Source of the DNA: Rhodobacteraceae bacterium S2214
GTDB taxonomy: Bacteria; Pseudomonadota; Alphaproteobacteria; Rhodobacterales; Rhodobacteraceae
DNA length: 64,000 bases
Reading direction: 5' to 3'
NCBI GenBank assembly: GCA_025141675.1
Contig: CP081161.1
Span: forward strand, 434,001-498,000
The notes beneath the pieces were generated by a model. It had not been told where the DNA came from. It saw only the letters and a program-made list of their open reading frames with translations, and ran no database searches. How positions within the stretch are numbered: position 1 is the first letter of the stretch; every line of letters starts with the position of its first letter. Below are positions 25,772 through 35,013 of this stretch, one piece after another. A program made the position numbers and the translations under genes.

Positions 25772-27096
25772 GCCATAGTATTTTGATCGTTGATGACGAC
25801 AAAGCAATGCGTGAATCCTTGGTCGAATTGCTGGACGCAGCGGGTTGGACAGCACATGCTTTGTCACGTGCAAGCGCTGTGGCTGATCAACTGGCAACGA
25901 TGATGCCGGACGTGATTTTGTCGGATGTGCGGATGCCGGGGATGTCCGGTCTTGATCTATTGGAAAGCCTTGATCCCAATTTTGCGCCGCCGCTTGTCCT
26001 GATTTCCGCACATGGTGACATTCCGATGGCGGTGCAGGCGATCCAAAGCGGGGCCTATAGTTTCGTTGAAAAACCGTATGAGCCACGGCGATTGCTGACG
26101 ATCCTGCGGAATGCAGCGAACAATCACCGTATGACCCAAGCGAATGGCCGATTGCGGGAACGGTTGCTGCAGTTGTCCGGCCTTGACCGTGTGCTGCTTG
26201 GTCAGACTTCCGAGATTAGAGCGCTGCGCGAAGACATCTTGGATATCGCCGAAGCCGATGCGCCTGTCATGGTGCTTGGTGAAACAGGGACTGGCAAAGA
26301 ATTGGTCGCGCGTGCCCTGCATGATCTTGGGCGCAATCCTGATGGTCCGTTTTTGGCCCTGAACTGTGCGGCTTTGTCGGCGGAAACGTTCGAAACAGAG
26401 ATGTTTGGCGTTGATGGCGGTGCCAAGGGCCGGTTGGTCGCGGCCAGTGGTGGAACGGTTTTTCTTGATGAAATTGCGGCGTGTCCCGCATTGGTCCAGG
26501 CCAAACTGCTACGCGTCATCGAAGATAAGGAGGTCTTGCCGGTTGGGTCCGCGACGCCTGTGTCCGTCGATATCCGCATTGTATCGGCCACGAACGAAGA
26601 TCCCGACGCCGCCGTGACGGCAGGAGATCTGCGTCAGGATTTGTTGTTCCGATTGAATACCGTCGTTTTGAATATCCCACCGCTGCGCCAGCGTCGGGAT
26701 GATGTGACGTTGTTAATGACGCATTTCTTGCGGGAATACGGCGAAGCTTACGAAATTGAACCGCCTGATATGGATAAGGATGATCTTGCTGCTCTGCTTG
26801 CACATGATTGGCCCGGCAACGTCCGTGAATTACGCAACGTGGGGGAACGTCGTGTTCTCGCGGCGCGGCGCGGGTCTGGCAGCATGGCGCGCGCCATTCG
26901 GAACGACCAGCAATTGGACGACGTGCCGGATGCGTTGCGATCTGCTGTTGCGGCTTTCGAACGCGAGTTGATTAGCAAAGCGATCACAGCGCACGCCGGA
27001 CGCATGGATGCCGCCGCCGAAGCGCTAGGCATAGGCCGACGCACGCTGAACGAGAAGATTGTGAAGCTTGGTCTCGATAAAGACGCCCTATTGTAG
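25768..27096 (+). CDS. NtrC-family response regulator, DctD-like, lacking GAFTGA
   Basis: This 442-residue regulator has a receiver domain (phospho-acceptor D53 in LSDVRMPG), an AAA+ domain (Walker A GETGTGKE at 171-178, Walker B GGTVFLDEI, R-finger region FRLNTVVLNIPPLR) and a Fis-type helix-turn-helix at the end (MDAAAEALGIGRRTLNEKI). In sigma54 activators the segment after ELFG reads roughly HExGAFTGA. Here it is EMFGVDGGAKGR (211-222), so the GAFTGA loop is deleted. Such proteins cannot remodel sigma54 polymerase in the standard way; the R. capsulatus NtrC precedent suggests activation with sigma70. It is the cognate partner of the upstream kinase. Confidence 0.88.
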   Translation: MSHSILIVDDDKAMRESLVELLDAAGWTAHALSRASAVADQLATMMPDVILSDVRMPGMSGLDLLESLDPNFAPPLVLISAHGDIPMAVQAIQSGAYSFVEKPYEPRRLLTILRNAANNHRMTQANGRLRERLLQLSGLDRVLLGQTSEIRALREDILDIAEADAPVMVLGETGTGKELVARALHDLGRNPDGPFLALNCAALSAETFETEMFGVDGGAKGRLVAASGGTVFLDEIAACPALVQAKLLRVIEDKEVLPVGSATPVSVDIRIVSATNEDPDAAVTAGDLRQDLLFRLNTVVLNIPPLRQRRDDVTLLMTHFLREYGEAYEIEPPDMDKDDLAALLAHDWPGNVRELRNVGERRVLAARRGSGSMARAIRNDQQLDDVPDALRSAVAAFERELISKAITAHAGRMDAAAEALGIGRRTLNEKIVKLGLDKDALL

Positions 27097-27202
27097 ATCA
27101 ATTATCGACAAAATCACTCAGATAAGACTTGTTTCCCTTGAGGTGCGATCCATTTTAAACCAAAACGAGCCAACCATTTCGGCCTAAAGATCAGGAGTTC
27201 GC

Positions 27203-30067
27203 GTGTCCCTCTTCCTTATCGTTGCTTTGCCATTTTTAGGGGCGTTGCTGCCCGGCGTTATGAATGCTGCTGGCCGGACGGCCGTCGCAGGTGTCACGTT
27301 CATGGTGACTTTGATGGCCCTTGTGGGTTTGTTGACGAACCTGCCCGCAGTTCTGGCCGGTGATCTGGTCACCGCCCGCATTGATTGGATGCCACTGCTT
27401 GGGCTGAACGTGACCTTGATGCTCGACGGGCTTGGGTTCTTCTTTGCTTGCCTGATCCTTGGGATCGGCCTGCTCATTATTACTTACGGCCGCTTCTATC
27501 TGGCCCGCGAAGACAACATGGGCGAATTTTTCACCTATCTGTTGTTGTTCCAAGGGGCGATGGTCGGGATTGTTCTGTCCGATAACATACTGCTTTTGTT
27601 GGTATTCTGGGAATTGACGTCGCTGTCGTCATTCCTGCTGATCGGCTACTGGAAGCATCTGCCCGAGGGTCGCCAAGGTGCCCGCATGGCCCTGACTGTC
27701 ACGGGGATGGGTGGCCTTGCGATGATCGGTGGGATGATGATCCTTGGTCAGATCGTCGGCAGCTATGATTTGTCCGTGATCCTGCAGAACCGCGACTTGA
27801 TTCAAGCTGATCCGCTGTATCTGCCAGCGTTGATCCTGATCTTGTTGGGTTGTTTCACCAAGTCAGCGCAATTCCCGTTCCATTTCTGGCTACCGCACGC
27901 GATGGCAGCCCCGACGCCTGTGTCTGCCTATCTGCACTCTGCCACGATGGTGAAAGCCGGAATTTTTCTGATGGCCCGTATGTGGCCGGTGTTGTCAGGC
28001 ACGCCGGAATGGTTCGTGATTGTGACCACAGCTGGATTGATCACGATGGTTCTGGGCGCTGTGATTGCGCTGTTCAAACATGATCTGAAGGCATTGCTGG
28101 CGTTCTCAACCGTGTCGCATCTGGGTTTGATCACCATGTTGCTCGGCACAGGCACCGCGTTCGGCGCGATGGCTGCGATGTTCCACATCCTGAACCATGC
28201 GACGTTCAAGGCCGCTTTGTTTATGTCTGCCGGGATCATCGACCACGAAACCCACACCCGCGACATTCGCAGGCTGGGCGGTTTGCGTCACCTGATGCCG
28301 ATCACCTTTGGGATCGCGACGATTGCCGCACTTTCGATGGCGGGTATTCCGCTGCTGAACGGGTTCTTGTCCAAGGAAATGATGCTGGAAGAAGCGAACC
28401 ACACGGTTCTGTTCAATTCGCCGTTGTTAGTGCCTGTTTTGGCCACCATCGGGTCGCTGTTTTCTGCCGCGTATTGCTTCCGCCTGATTGGCCACACATT
28501 CCTTGGACCGAAGCGCGACGATTACCCCGCGCATCCGCATGATCCACCTGTCGGCATGTGGGGACCACCTGCATTGCTGGCTGTTTTGGTCGTGCTGATC
28601 GGTGTTGCGCCGTTCCTTGCCGAGCCGTTCATCAAGATGGTCACTGCTTCTGTGCTGGGTGAAGCCGCAGAGGTACCAAAAGCGTATTTCAAGATTTGGC
28701 ACGGTTTGGTGCCTGCGCTTTACATGTCGATCATCGCGGTTGTCGGTGGTTTGCTGATGCTCGCGATCTTCAATCCTGCGCTACGTTTGTGGGATGCGGC
28801 ACCGCGCCCAGAAGCGAAAACAATCTTCGAGGCAATCATCGCGGCGTCGGTCAGCCTGTCTCGCAAGATCATCGCGCCGCTGCATGATGGTTCATTTTCA
28901 CGCTATGCCGCGATCATGGCGGTAACGGTTGTTGCTGTCGGCTACCATGCTTGGGCAACCGGAACCGTGGCCCCTGCGACGCGCGAATTGCAGCCCGCCA
29001 ACTTCATTCAGATTGCCGGATGGTTGATGTTGGTGGCGGCGACACTGGGGCTCGTCTTCTTGCACCGCAATCGTCTGCTGTCACTGATCCTGATTGGTAT
29101 CGTCGGTTTGATGGTATCCGTCGGTTTTGTCGTGTTCAGCGCGCCTGATTTGGCGATGACCCAGCTGACTGTTGAAGTTGTCACAATCATTTTGCTGCTG
29201 CTTGCACTGAACTTCCTGCCGAACCGGACACCGATTGAAAGTAGTGCGTTGCGCCGGACATCTGACACGGTGATTTCCGTTGTCGTCGGTTTGGCTGCGA
29301 TGGGTCTGTCTTACCATTACCTGCTACGGGACACGATCGCGCCGAGCATTTCTGAATATCACCTCGCCAATTCCTACAAAGGCGGCGGCGGTACGAACGT
29401 CGTGAACGTGATCCTCGTCGATTTCCGTGGCTTTGATACCTACGGCGAGATCATCGTGCTCGGGATCGCAGCGCTTTTGATCTATGCACTGACTGAGACA
29501 CTGCTGTCCGGCCCTGTCCGCGCTCGTCTGTTGAACCGCAAACCCGATCAGCCGCGTGCCGGTGATATGCATCCGATGATGATGGTTGTGATGACCCGCG
29601 TGATTATGCCTGTCGTGTTGATGGTTGCGTTCTATATCTTCTGGCGCGGTCACAACGAACCGGGTGGTGGTTTCATCGCGGGTCTTGTCGCATCGATTGC
29701 GGTTGTGATGCAGTACATGGCGAGCGGCTTTAGCTGGACGTCGGCCCGTGTCCGCTATCCGTATCACGGTGTGATCGGGGCCGGTGTTCTGATCGCGGGT
29801 CTCACGGGGATCGGGTCATGGTTCTTTGGTAAACCGTTCCTGACGTCTGATTTTACCTATGTGCGTATTCCGCCATTTGAGAAATTCGAACTGGCAACCG
29901 CCGCATTGTTCGATCTGGGTGTTTTCCTTGCCGTTGTTGGTGCTGTGATGCTGTCGCTTGAAAGCTTCTCGCGACTGGCCCGCCGTGCCCATGTGGACGA
30001 TCCGGATCACCCGATGGATATTGACCCATCCCGCGAAGACCATGAATTGAAAGCGGAGGCCCAATAA
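27203..30067 (+). CDS. mnhA: Na+/H+ antiporter subunit A, fused A-B form
   Basis: The 954-residue polytopic membrane protein starts at a GTG with AGGAG nine bases upstream. The N-terminal two thirds are the MrpA proton-channel domain, homologous to NuoL: FWELTSLSSFLLIGYW, FHFWLPHAMAAPTPVSAYLHSATMVKAG and LLAFSTVSHLGLI. The C-terminal portion (about 790-930) corresponds to subunit B: MMVVMTRVIMPVVLMVAFYI then GHNEPGGGFIAGLVASIAVVMQY. No separate mnhB gene is present, which confirms the fusion. The complex exports Na+ in exchange for protons and supports salt and alkaline tolerance. It is the first gene of a six-gene operon. Confidence 0.94.
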   Translation: MSLFLIVALPFLGALLPGVMNAAGRTAVAGVTFMVTLMALVGLLTNLPAVLAGDLVTARIDWMPLLGLNVTLMLDGLGFFFACLILGIGLLIITYGRFYLAREDNMGEFFTYLLLFQGAMVGIVLSDNILLLLVFWELTSLSSFLLIGYWKHLPEGRQGARMALTVTGMGGLAMIGGMMILGQIVGSYDLSVILQNRDLIQADPLYLPALILILLGCFTKSAQFPFHFWLPHAMAAPTPVSAYLHSATMVKAGIFLMARMWPVLSGTPEWFVIVTTAGLITMVLGAVIALFKHDLKALLAFSTVSHLGLITMLLGTGTAFGAMAAMFHILNHATFKAALFMSAGIIDHETHTRDIRRLGGLRHLMPITFGIATIAALSMAGIPLLNGFLSKEMMLEEANHTVLFNSPLLVPVLATIGSLFSAAYCFRLIGHTFLGPKRDDYPAHPHDPPVGMWGPPALLAVLVVLIGVAPFLAEPFIKMVTASVLGEAAEVPKAYFKIWHGLVPALYMSIIAVVGGLLMLAIFNPALRLWDAAPRPEAKTIFEAIIAASVSLSRKIIAPLHDGSFSRYAAIMAVTVVAVGYHAWATGTVAPATRELQPANFIQIAGWLMLVAATLGLVFLHRNRLLSLILIGIVGLMVSVGFVVFSAPDLAMTQLTVEVVTIILLLLALNFLPNRTPIESSALRRTSDTVISVVVGLAAMGLSYHYLLRDTIAPSISEYHLANSYKGGGGTNVVNVILVDFRGFDTYGEIIVLGIAALLIYALTETLLSGPVRARLLNRKPDQPRAGDMHPMMMVVMTRVIMPVVLMVAFYIFWRGHNEPGGGFIAGLVASIAVVMQYMASGFSWTSARVRYPYHGVIGAGVLIAGLTGIGSWFFGKPFLTSDFTYVRIPPFEKFELATAALFDLGVFLAVVGAVMLSLESFSRLARRAHVDDPDHPMDIDPSREDHELKAEAQ

Positions 30068-30414
30068 TGGAACTTCTTGTTGCTTCCGCCATTGGCATTC
30101 TGACTGCTGCGGGTCTGTACCTGGTTCTGCGTTTGCGGACGTTCCCTGTGATTATGGGTGTATCGCTGCTGACTTATGCGGTGAACGTGTTCCTGTTCGC
30201 ATCTGGCCGTTTGACTGTTGGCGCACCACCCATCCTGACGGATGCGACGACCTACACCGACCCGTTGCCACAAGCGTTGGTCCTGACCGCGATTGTGATT
30301 TCTTTCGGGATGACTGCGGTCGTCGTGATGATCGCACTGGGCGCGTTTCTCGGTGCAAACGACGACCATGTTGATGATCCAAAACCCGAACATGAGACGG
30401 GAGATGCGTCATGA
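30067..30414 (+). CDS. mnhC: Na+/H+ antiporter subunit C
   Basis: This 115-residue membrane protein is homologous to NuoK and has three hydrophobic segments. Family features include TAAGLYLVLRLRTFPVIMGVSLLTYAVNVF and the conserved PLPQALVLTAIVISFGMTA stretch. It overlaps the subunit A stop by one base and the subunit D start by four bases. It forms part of the MrpA-D membrane arm of the antiporter. Confidence 0.94.
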   Translation: MELLVASAIGILTAAGLYLVLRLRTFPVIMGVSLLTYAVNVFLFASGRLTVGAPPILTDATTYTDPLPQALVLTAIVISFGMTAVVVMIALGAFLGANDDHVDDPKPEHETGDAS

Positions 30415-31994
30415 GCCACTGGGTCATTCTACCTATCGTTTTGCCCGCATTTCTGGCGCCGTTCATCGTGCTGGCCGCGCGGTATCACATCGGCATTCAA
30501 CGGGTAATTTCGCTGGCCGGTATTGTCGGTCTGATCGCGGTGGCCCTGGGGCTGGCGTGGCAGGCATCTGACGGCACGGTGACACTGTACCAGCTTGGTG
30601 ATTGGGCAGCACCGTTTGGGATCGTGGTTGTCGCGGATCAGCTATCAACATTGATGGTCCTGCTGACATCGGTGCTTGCATTGTTTGTTATGCTCTATTC
30701 CATCGGGTCCGGTTGGGATGATCGCGGGCGGCATTTCCATGCCTTGTTCCAGTTCCAGCTGATGGGGATCATGGGCGCATTTCTGACGGGTGATTTGTTC
30801 AATCTGTTCGTGTTCTTCGAAGTGCTTTTGATTGCGTCTTACGGCCTAATGATCCACGCGGGCGGTACTGTCCGTTTGCGGGCGGGCGTCCAATATGTGT
30901 TGTTTAACCTGCTTGGGTCGACCCTGTTCTTGTTCGCGCTTGGATCGATCTACGCAGAGACAGGCACGCTGAACATGGCTGATCTTGCTGTGCGCGTGCA
31001 GATGTTCGATCCGTTGGAATCGTCCGGTATCCGTGTTGCGGCCGTGCTGCTGTTGATGGTCTTTGCGATCAAAGCGGCGATTGTGCCTCTGCATTTCTGG
31101 CTACCGTCCAGCTACGCGGAAGCACCAGCCCCTGTCGCGGCCCTGTTCGCGATCATGACAAAGGTTGGCGCCTACGCGATTATTCGGGTCTACACGATGA
31201 TCTTCCCGCCAGAGCTTGAGGCGACTGTTGGTCTTCACGGTTGGTGGTTGATGCCTGCAGCACTGGTGTCGTTGGCTGTTGGCATGATCGGCGTATTGGC
31301 CGCGAAAAAGCTGGATCGTTTGATCGCGTTCTCGGTTATCGGATCAATGGGCATGGTGATGGTGTCAATTGCGCTGTTCACACCCGAAGGGATCGCTGCC
31401 GCGCTTTACTATATCGTGCATTCGACGTTGGCCGCGGCGGCCCTGTTCCTGATCGCTGACCTTGCACGCGCGGGTCGTGAAAACCTGAACCTGACGGCGC
31501 AGCCACCAATTGCAGGCGGCATCCTTACCGCTGCGATGTTCTTTGTCGCTGCTATTGCTATGGCTGGTTTGCCGCCGCTGTCCGGCTTCTTGGGCAAACT
31601 TCTGATCTTAGATGCTGCGTTTGACACGGCGACGATGGTTTGGGTCTGGGCAGTTGTGCTTGGGGCCAGCTTGATCAGCGTTGTGGGGTTTGCACGGGCT
31701 GGCAGCACAGTGTTTTGGAAAGCGAAAGGCGTCGCTGTTCCCGAAGATGCAGAGATCGCGGTACCGCCTGCTGCGTTGTCATATGTCGCGGTCGGTGGGT
31801 TGATCACGATGCTCGTGGCACACACGGTCTTTGCAGGACCCGCAACGTCCTACACCACGGCGATTGCCAAAGATTTGTTTGCGCCTGACGCGTATGTCTC
31901 GACCGTTTTGGACACACCGGGCAAGCTGTCGGATTACAAAGACGATGGGTACGGCGACGACGATCATGCGACTGATGAAGAGGGTGAGCACTAA
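30411..31994 (+). CDS. mnhD: Na+/H+ antiporter subunit D
   Basis: The 527-residue polytopic protein is homologous to NuoM/N and forms a second proton-translocating module. Diagnostic segments are LFNLFVFFEVLLIASYGLMIH with the conserved membrane glutamate, KAAIVPLHFWLPSSYAEAPAPVAALFAIMTKVGAY with the channel lysines, and DRLIAFSVIGSMGMV. The C-terminal tail is acidic (DDGYGDDDHATDEEGEH), as in other marine homologues. It is followed by subunit E after two bases. Confidence 0.94.
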   Translation: MSHWVILPIVLPAFLAPFIVLAARYHIGIQRVISLAGIVGLIAVALGLAWQASDGTVTLYQLGDWAAPFGIVVVADQLSTLMVLLTSVLALFVMLYSIGSGWDDRGRHFHALFQFQLMGIMGAFLTGDLFNLFVFFEVLLIASYGLMIHAGGTVRLRAGVQYVLFNLLGSTLFLFALGSIYAETGTLNMADLAVRVQMFDPLESSGIRVAAVLLLMVFAIKAAIVPLHFWLPSSYAEAPAPVAALFAIMTKVGAYAIIRVYTMIFPPELEATVGLHGWWLMPAALVSLAVGMIGVLAAKKLDRLIAFSVIGSMGMVMVSIALFTPEGIAAALYYIVHSTLAAAALFLIADLARAGRENLNLTAQPPIAGGILTAAMFFVAAIAMAGLPPLSGFLGKLLILDAAFDTATMVWVWAVVLGASLISVVGFARAGSTVFWKAKGVAVPEDAEIAVPPAALSYVAVGGLITMLVAHTVFAGPATSYTTAIAKDLFAPDAYVSTVLDTPGKLSDYKDDGYGDDDHATDEEGEH

Positions 31995-31996
31995 AT

Positions 31997-32497
31997 ATGA
32001 AACACCTCATTCAAAAACTGTTCCCGCACCCTTTCCTGACGCTCTTGTTAGCAGTCGTTTGGACGATGCTGCAGAACAGCGTTTCTGCTGGGATGGTCGT
32101 CTTCGGGATCATTCTGGGCATCGTCATTCCCTTCTTGACCGCACGTTGGTGGCCGGATCGCCCTGACCGGATGCGCCTGATCCCGATGCTGAAATACTGT
32201 GTTTTGGTTGTTTGGGATATTCTTGTCGCGAACGTCCAAGTTGCTTGGATCATCCTTACGAAATCCAACGCGCAAATGAAACCGTGCTGGGTGATCATCC
32301 CGCTGGAGCTGAAGTCACCAGAGGCGATCACGATCCTTGCCGGAACGATCACGCTGACGCCTGGAACTGTTTCGGCTGATCTGTCCGACGAGGGGCACAG
32401 CCTGCTTGTGCATGCGCTGGATGCTGATGATCCGGACGCTGTGCGCGATGACATCAAAGACCGCTACGAACGCCGTTTGCTGGAGATATTCCAATGA
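31997..32497 (+). CDS. mnhE: Na+/H+ antiporter subunit E
   Basis: This 166-residue subunit has two or three N-terminal membrane segments (FLTLLLAVVWTMLQNSVSAGMVVFGIILGIVIPFL) followed by a cytosolic domain with the family motif SPEAITILAGTITLTPGTVSADL. It is needed for assembly and full activity of the Mrp complex. It overlaps mnhF by four bases. Confidence 0.93.
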   Translation: MKHLIQKLFPHPFLTLLLAVVWTMLQNSVSAGMVVFGIILGIVIPFLTARWWPDRPDRMRLIPMLKYCVLVVWDILVANVQVAWIILTKSNAQMKPCWVIIPLELKSPEAITILAGTITLTPGTVSADLSDEGHSLLVHALDADDPDAVRDDIKDRYERRLLEIFQ

Positions 32498-32781
32498 CCT
32501 TTGCAACTGATCTTGTGACATGGTGCCTGTACGCCGCGTTTATCATCGTGGCGATTTCCCAGATCATGGCGATGGTCCGATTGTGGAAAGGGCCGAGCAC
32601 GGGCGACCGTATTCTGGCGCTGGACACGATGGTGATTAACGCAATTGGCTTGATCGTCCTGATCGGCATTTTCCAAGGCACGCAGATCTATTTCGAAGCG
32701 ACGCTGATCATTGCAATGCTCGGTTTCGTTTCCACGGTCGCATACGCCCGATTTGTACTGCGGGGGGACATCATCGAATGA
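32494..32781 (+). CDS. mnhF: Na+/H+ antiporter subunit F
   Basis: The 95-residue protein has three membrane segments. The conserved MVRLWKGPSTGDRILALDTM loop (R-GP-DR) is the hallmark of the MrpF family. It lies between mnhE and mnhG with four-base overlaps on both sides, in the standard order. Confidence 0.93.
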   Translation: MTFATDLVTWCLYAAFIIVAISQIMAMVRLWKGPSTGDRILALDTMVINAIGLIVLIGIFQGTQIYFEATLIIAMLGFVSTVAYARFVLRGDIIE

Positions 32782-33170
32782 CTCTTGATCTTATTCTCAC
32801 CATTGGCGTCGCGATTTCGCTGATTATTGGCCTGTTTTTCACGTTTGTCGCCGCCATCGGCCTGCTGAAACTTGATAATTCAATGAGCCGCCTGCACGCC
32901 CCCACCAAGGCAGGGACCGTCGGCATCGGTGCGTTCCTGATGGCGTCGATGTTGAACTCTTTCCTGATCGGGCAGGGGTCATTGCATGAATTGCTGATCA
33001 TGGGGTTCTTGTTTGTTACGGCCCCGATTTCTGCGAATTTCATGGCGAAAGTGAACATTCACAACCAATCTTGTATCACGCCTCCGCCGCCGCCACGCGA
33101 TGATACATGGGCCACATTGAACGTGCCTGAAGCGGACCGCGAACTGGCAGAGACGCCTGTCGAAAGCTGA
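32778..33170 (+). CDS. mnhG: Na+/H+ antiporter subunit G
   Basis: This 130-residue protein has three membrane segments and the MrpG family core FVAAIGLLKLDNSMSRLHAPTKAGTVG. A proline- and acid-rich C-terminal tail (TPPPPPRDDTW onward) extends into the cytosol. It is the last gene of the mnh operon and is followed by a hairpin (33177-33198). Confidence 0.93.
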   Translation: MTLDLILTIGVAISLIIGLFFTFVAAIGLLKLDNSMSRLHAPTKAGTVGIGAFLMASMLNSFLIGQGSLHELLIMGFLFVTAPISANFMAKVNIHNQSCITPPPPPRDDTWATLNVPEADRELAETPVES

Positions 33171-33176
33171 AAACTG

Positions 33177-33198
33177 GCTTTGCGGGAATCCGCAGAGC
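33177..33198 (+). terminator. Hairpin after the mnh operon
   Basis: GCTTTGCGG (33177-33185) pairs with CCGCAGAGC (33190-33198) with one G-T wobble, giving a nine-base-pair stem closed by a four-base GAAT loop. It begins six bases after the mnhG stop. There is no T-run, so termination would be incomplete or factor-dependent. Confidence 0.5.
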
Positions 33199-33222
33199 AG
33201 AACCATGTCGCTAGGCATTTTC

Positions 33223-33251
33223 TTGCATAGGCAGGTCGCAAATCCTTTGCT
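33223..33251 (+). promoter_or_regulatory. Possible promoter for the TRAP operon
   Basis: TTGCAT (33223-33228) and TTTGCT (33246-33251) are separated by 17 bases and lie about 40 bases ahead of the dctP start. The -35 matches the sigma70 consensus at four of six positions, but the -10 is poor. The binding-protein start itself has a strong ribosome site, GGAGGAAAATCATG. Confidence 0.25.
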
Positions 33252-33292
33252 AGTCTTCCCTCAGACATCAGCATGTCTCTGGGAGGAAAATC

Positions 33293-34303
33293 ATGCGTAC
33301 TATTTTGAAATCATCCGCTGTTGCGGCTGTCACACTTGCATTTGCTGGCGAAGCTTTGGCCACCGAATGGAACGTATCGCTTTGGGGCAAACGCCGCGCG
33401 TTTACCGAACACGTTGAAAAGCTGGCTGAACTCGTCTCCGAGAAAACGAACGGCGAATTCACATTGAACATCAGCTATGGTGGTCTGTCCAAAAACACCG
33501 AAAACCTAGATGGTATTTCCATCGGCGCGTTTGAAATGGCGCAGTTCTGTGCGGGCTACCACCGTGACAAAAACCCATCCATCACCGTTCTGGAATTGCC
33601 GTTCCTCGGCGTGTCATCGCTTGAGCAGGAAGTTGAATTGTCCATGGCTGTTTACGGCCACCCAGCAGCCCAAGAAGACCTTGGTCGTTGGAACGCGACG
33701 CTTTTGATGCCGTCCCCATTGCCGCAGTACAACCTTGTGGGTGTCGGCGATGCGCCTGCAACTTTGGCTGACTTTGACGGTCTGTCCGTGCGTGCAACCG
33801 GTGGTATCGGTGCAGCGATGGAAGCAGTTGGCGGTGTTCCAACATCCATGTCCGCGACCGAAGTACGTCAGGCGATGGACAGCGGCGTTGTGAAAGCGGT
33901 CGCATTCGCACCACACGCACACATGTCATTCGGCACAATCGAAAACGGCACGTGGTGGACGACAAACCTGAACCCGGGCACTGTGAACTGCCCAGTTGTG
34001 GCGAACACTGACGCGTTGAACGACCTGTCGGACGATCACCGCGCTGCATTGATGGATTCCATCGACGAAGCGCTCGATCATTATGTGTCCAACTATAACG
34101 ACAACACGATGGTTGCATGGGGCCCAGCATTGGAAGAGCGCGGGATCACATCTGTGACATTCACAGATGACGAAATCGCAGCCTTCAAAGAAGCCGCTGC
34201 GGCCCCTGCTGCTGAAGCATGGATCGCGGATAACGCGGGTCGTGGTTTGCCTGCGCAAGAACTGTACGATCTTGTGACTGGCATGATCGCTGGCGACAGC
34301 TAA
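33293..34303 (+). CDS. TRAP transporter periplasmic solute-binding protein (DctP family)
   Basis: The 336-residue protein has a signal peptide (MRTILKSSAVAAVTLAFAGEALA, cut about residue 23) and a DctP-fold mature part. The conserved carboxylate-coordinating arginine region is FDGLSVRATGGIGAAMEAVGG, followed by MDSGVVKAVAFAPHAH. These proteins deliver organic acids to a DctQM permease driven by the Na+ gradient. It is the first gene of a P-Q-M operon and is separated from dctQ by an intercistronic terminator-like hairpin. The ligand cannot be predicted. Confidence 0.9.
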   Translation: MRTILKSSAVAAVTLAFAGEALATEWNVSLWGKRRAFTEHVEKLAELVSEKTNGEFTLNISYGGLSKNTENLDGISIGAFEMAQFCAGYHRDKNPSITVLELPFLGVSSLEQEVELSMAVYGHPAAQEDLGRWNATLLMPSPLPQYNLVGVGDAPATLADFDGLSVRATGGIGAAMEAVGGVPTSMSATEVRQAMDSGVVKAVAFAPHAHMSFGTIENGTWWTTNLNPGTVNCPVVANTDALNDLSDDHRAALMDSIDEALDHYVSNYNDNTMVAWGPALEERGITSVTFTDDEIAAFKEAAAAPAAEAWIADNAGRGLPAQELYDLVTGMIAGDS

Positions 34304-34313
34304 ACCCTGATAC

Positions 34314-34357
34314 AGACCCCGTGCTGATACTGTTGGCGCGGGGTCTTTCTCATTTTT
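34314..34357 (+). terminator. Intercistronic terminator-like hairpin between dctP and dctQ
   Basis: AGACCCCGTGC (34314-34324) pairs with GCGCGGGGTCT (34336-34346) with a single wobble, an 11-base-pair GC-rich stem with an 11-base loop. A T-rich tract TTTCTCATTTTT follows immediately. This has the form of an intrinsic terminator inside the operon, and would produce excess binding-protein message over permease message. Confidence 0.75.
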
Positions 34358-34372
34358 GGACGGAGACCTGCC

Positions 34373-35011
34373 ATGGCTGGTTCATCCCTTGTGCTGTCCG
34401 ACGACAGCACGCTCAGTAAAATTGACCGACAGCTCTACAAACTCGAAAGCGCTTTTGCCCTCATTAGTGGTTTGGCGGTCTTTTGTTTGATGCTGCTGGC
34501 CGTTGTGTCTGTTGGCGGGCGCAACTTTCTTAACCAACCGCTGCCCGGATATGTCGATTGGATTCAGCAGGCGATGCCGCTGATCGCCTTTATGGGCGTG
34601 TCGTTTACCCAGCGGGATGGCGGTCACATCCGGATGGACATGATCGTCAGCAAACTCAGCGGTCGCCCTTTGTATATTGTCGAACTGATCACGACACTGA
34701 CCATTTTGATCCTGATGATCCTGCTTGTTTGGGGCACTTGGGCGCATTTCGCCCGCAGCTTTGATTTCGGATCTCCGATGTGGAGCCGCGATAGTTCGAT
34801 GGATATCGCCCTGCCGCTGTGGCCTGCGAAACTGTTGGCGCCCGTCGCATTTGGCGTTCTGTGCCTGCGATTGATGTTGCAGGTCTGGGCCTATGTCCGC
34901 GCCATCATCCGCAATGAAGAACAGGCAATTGCTGTGCCCCTTGTCGCTGATGCCGCAACCCAAGCCCGCATGGAGGCCGAGACGGTCTCTGGCGCAGAAG
35001 AAGGCCGTTAA
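34373..35011 (+). CDS. TRAP transporter small permease subunit (DctQ family)
   Basis: The 212-residue protein has four membrane segments: LISGLAVFCLMLLAVVSVGG, AMPLIAFMGVSFTQ, ELITTLTILILMILLVWGTW and LLAPVAFGVLCLRLMLQVW. This is the DctQ pattern, with the family stretch VGGRNFLNQPLPGYVDW. It partners the large permease two bases downstream. A 27-residue N-terminal extension and a C-terminal cytosolic tail of about 30 residues are seen. Confidence 0.88.
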   Translation: MAGSSLVLSDDSTLSKIDRQLYKLESAFALISGLAVFCLMLLAVVSVGGRNFLNQPLPGYVDWIQQAMPLIAFMGVSFTQRDGGHIRMDMIVSKLSGRPLYIVELITTLTILILMILLVWGTWAHFARSFDFGSPMWSRDSSMDIALPLWPAKLLAPVAFGVLCLRLMLQVWAYVRAIIRNEEQAIAVPLVADAATQARMEAETVSGAEEGR

Positions 35012-35013
35012 AC

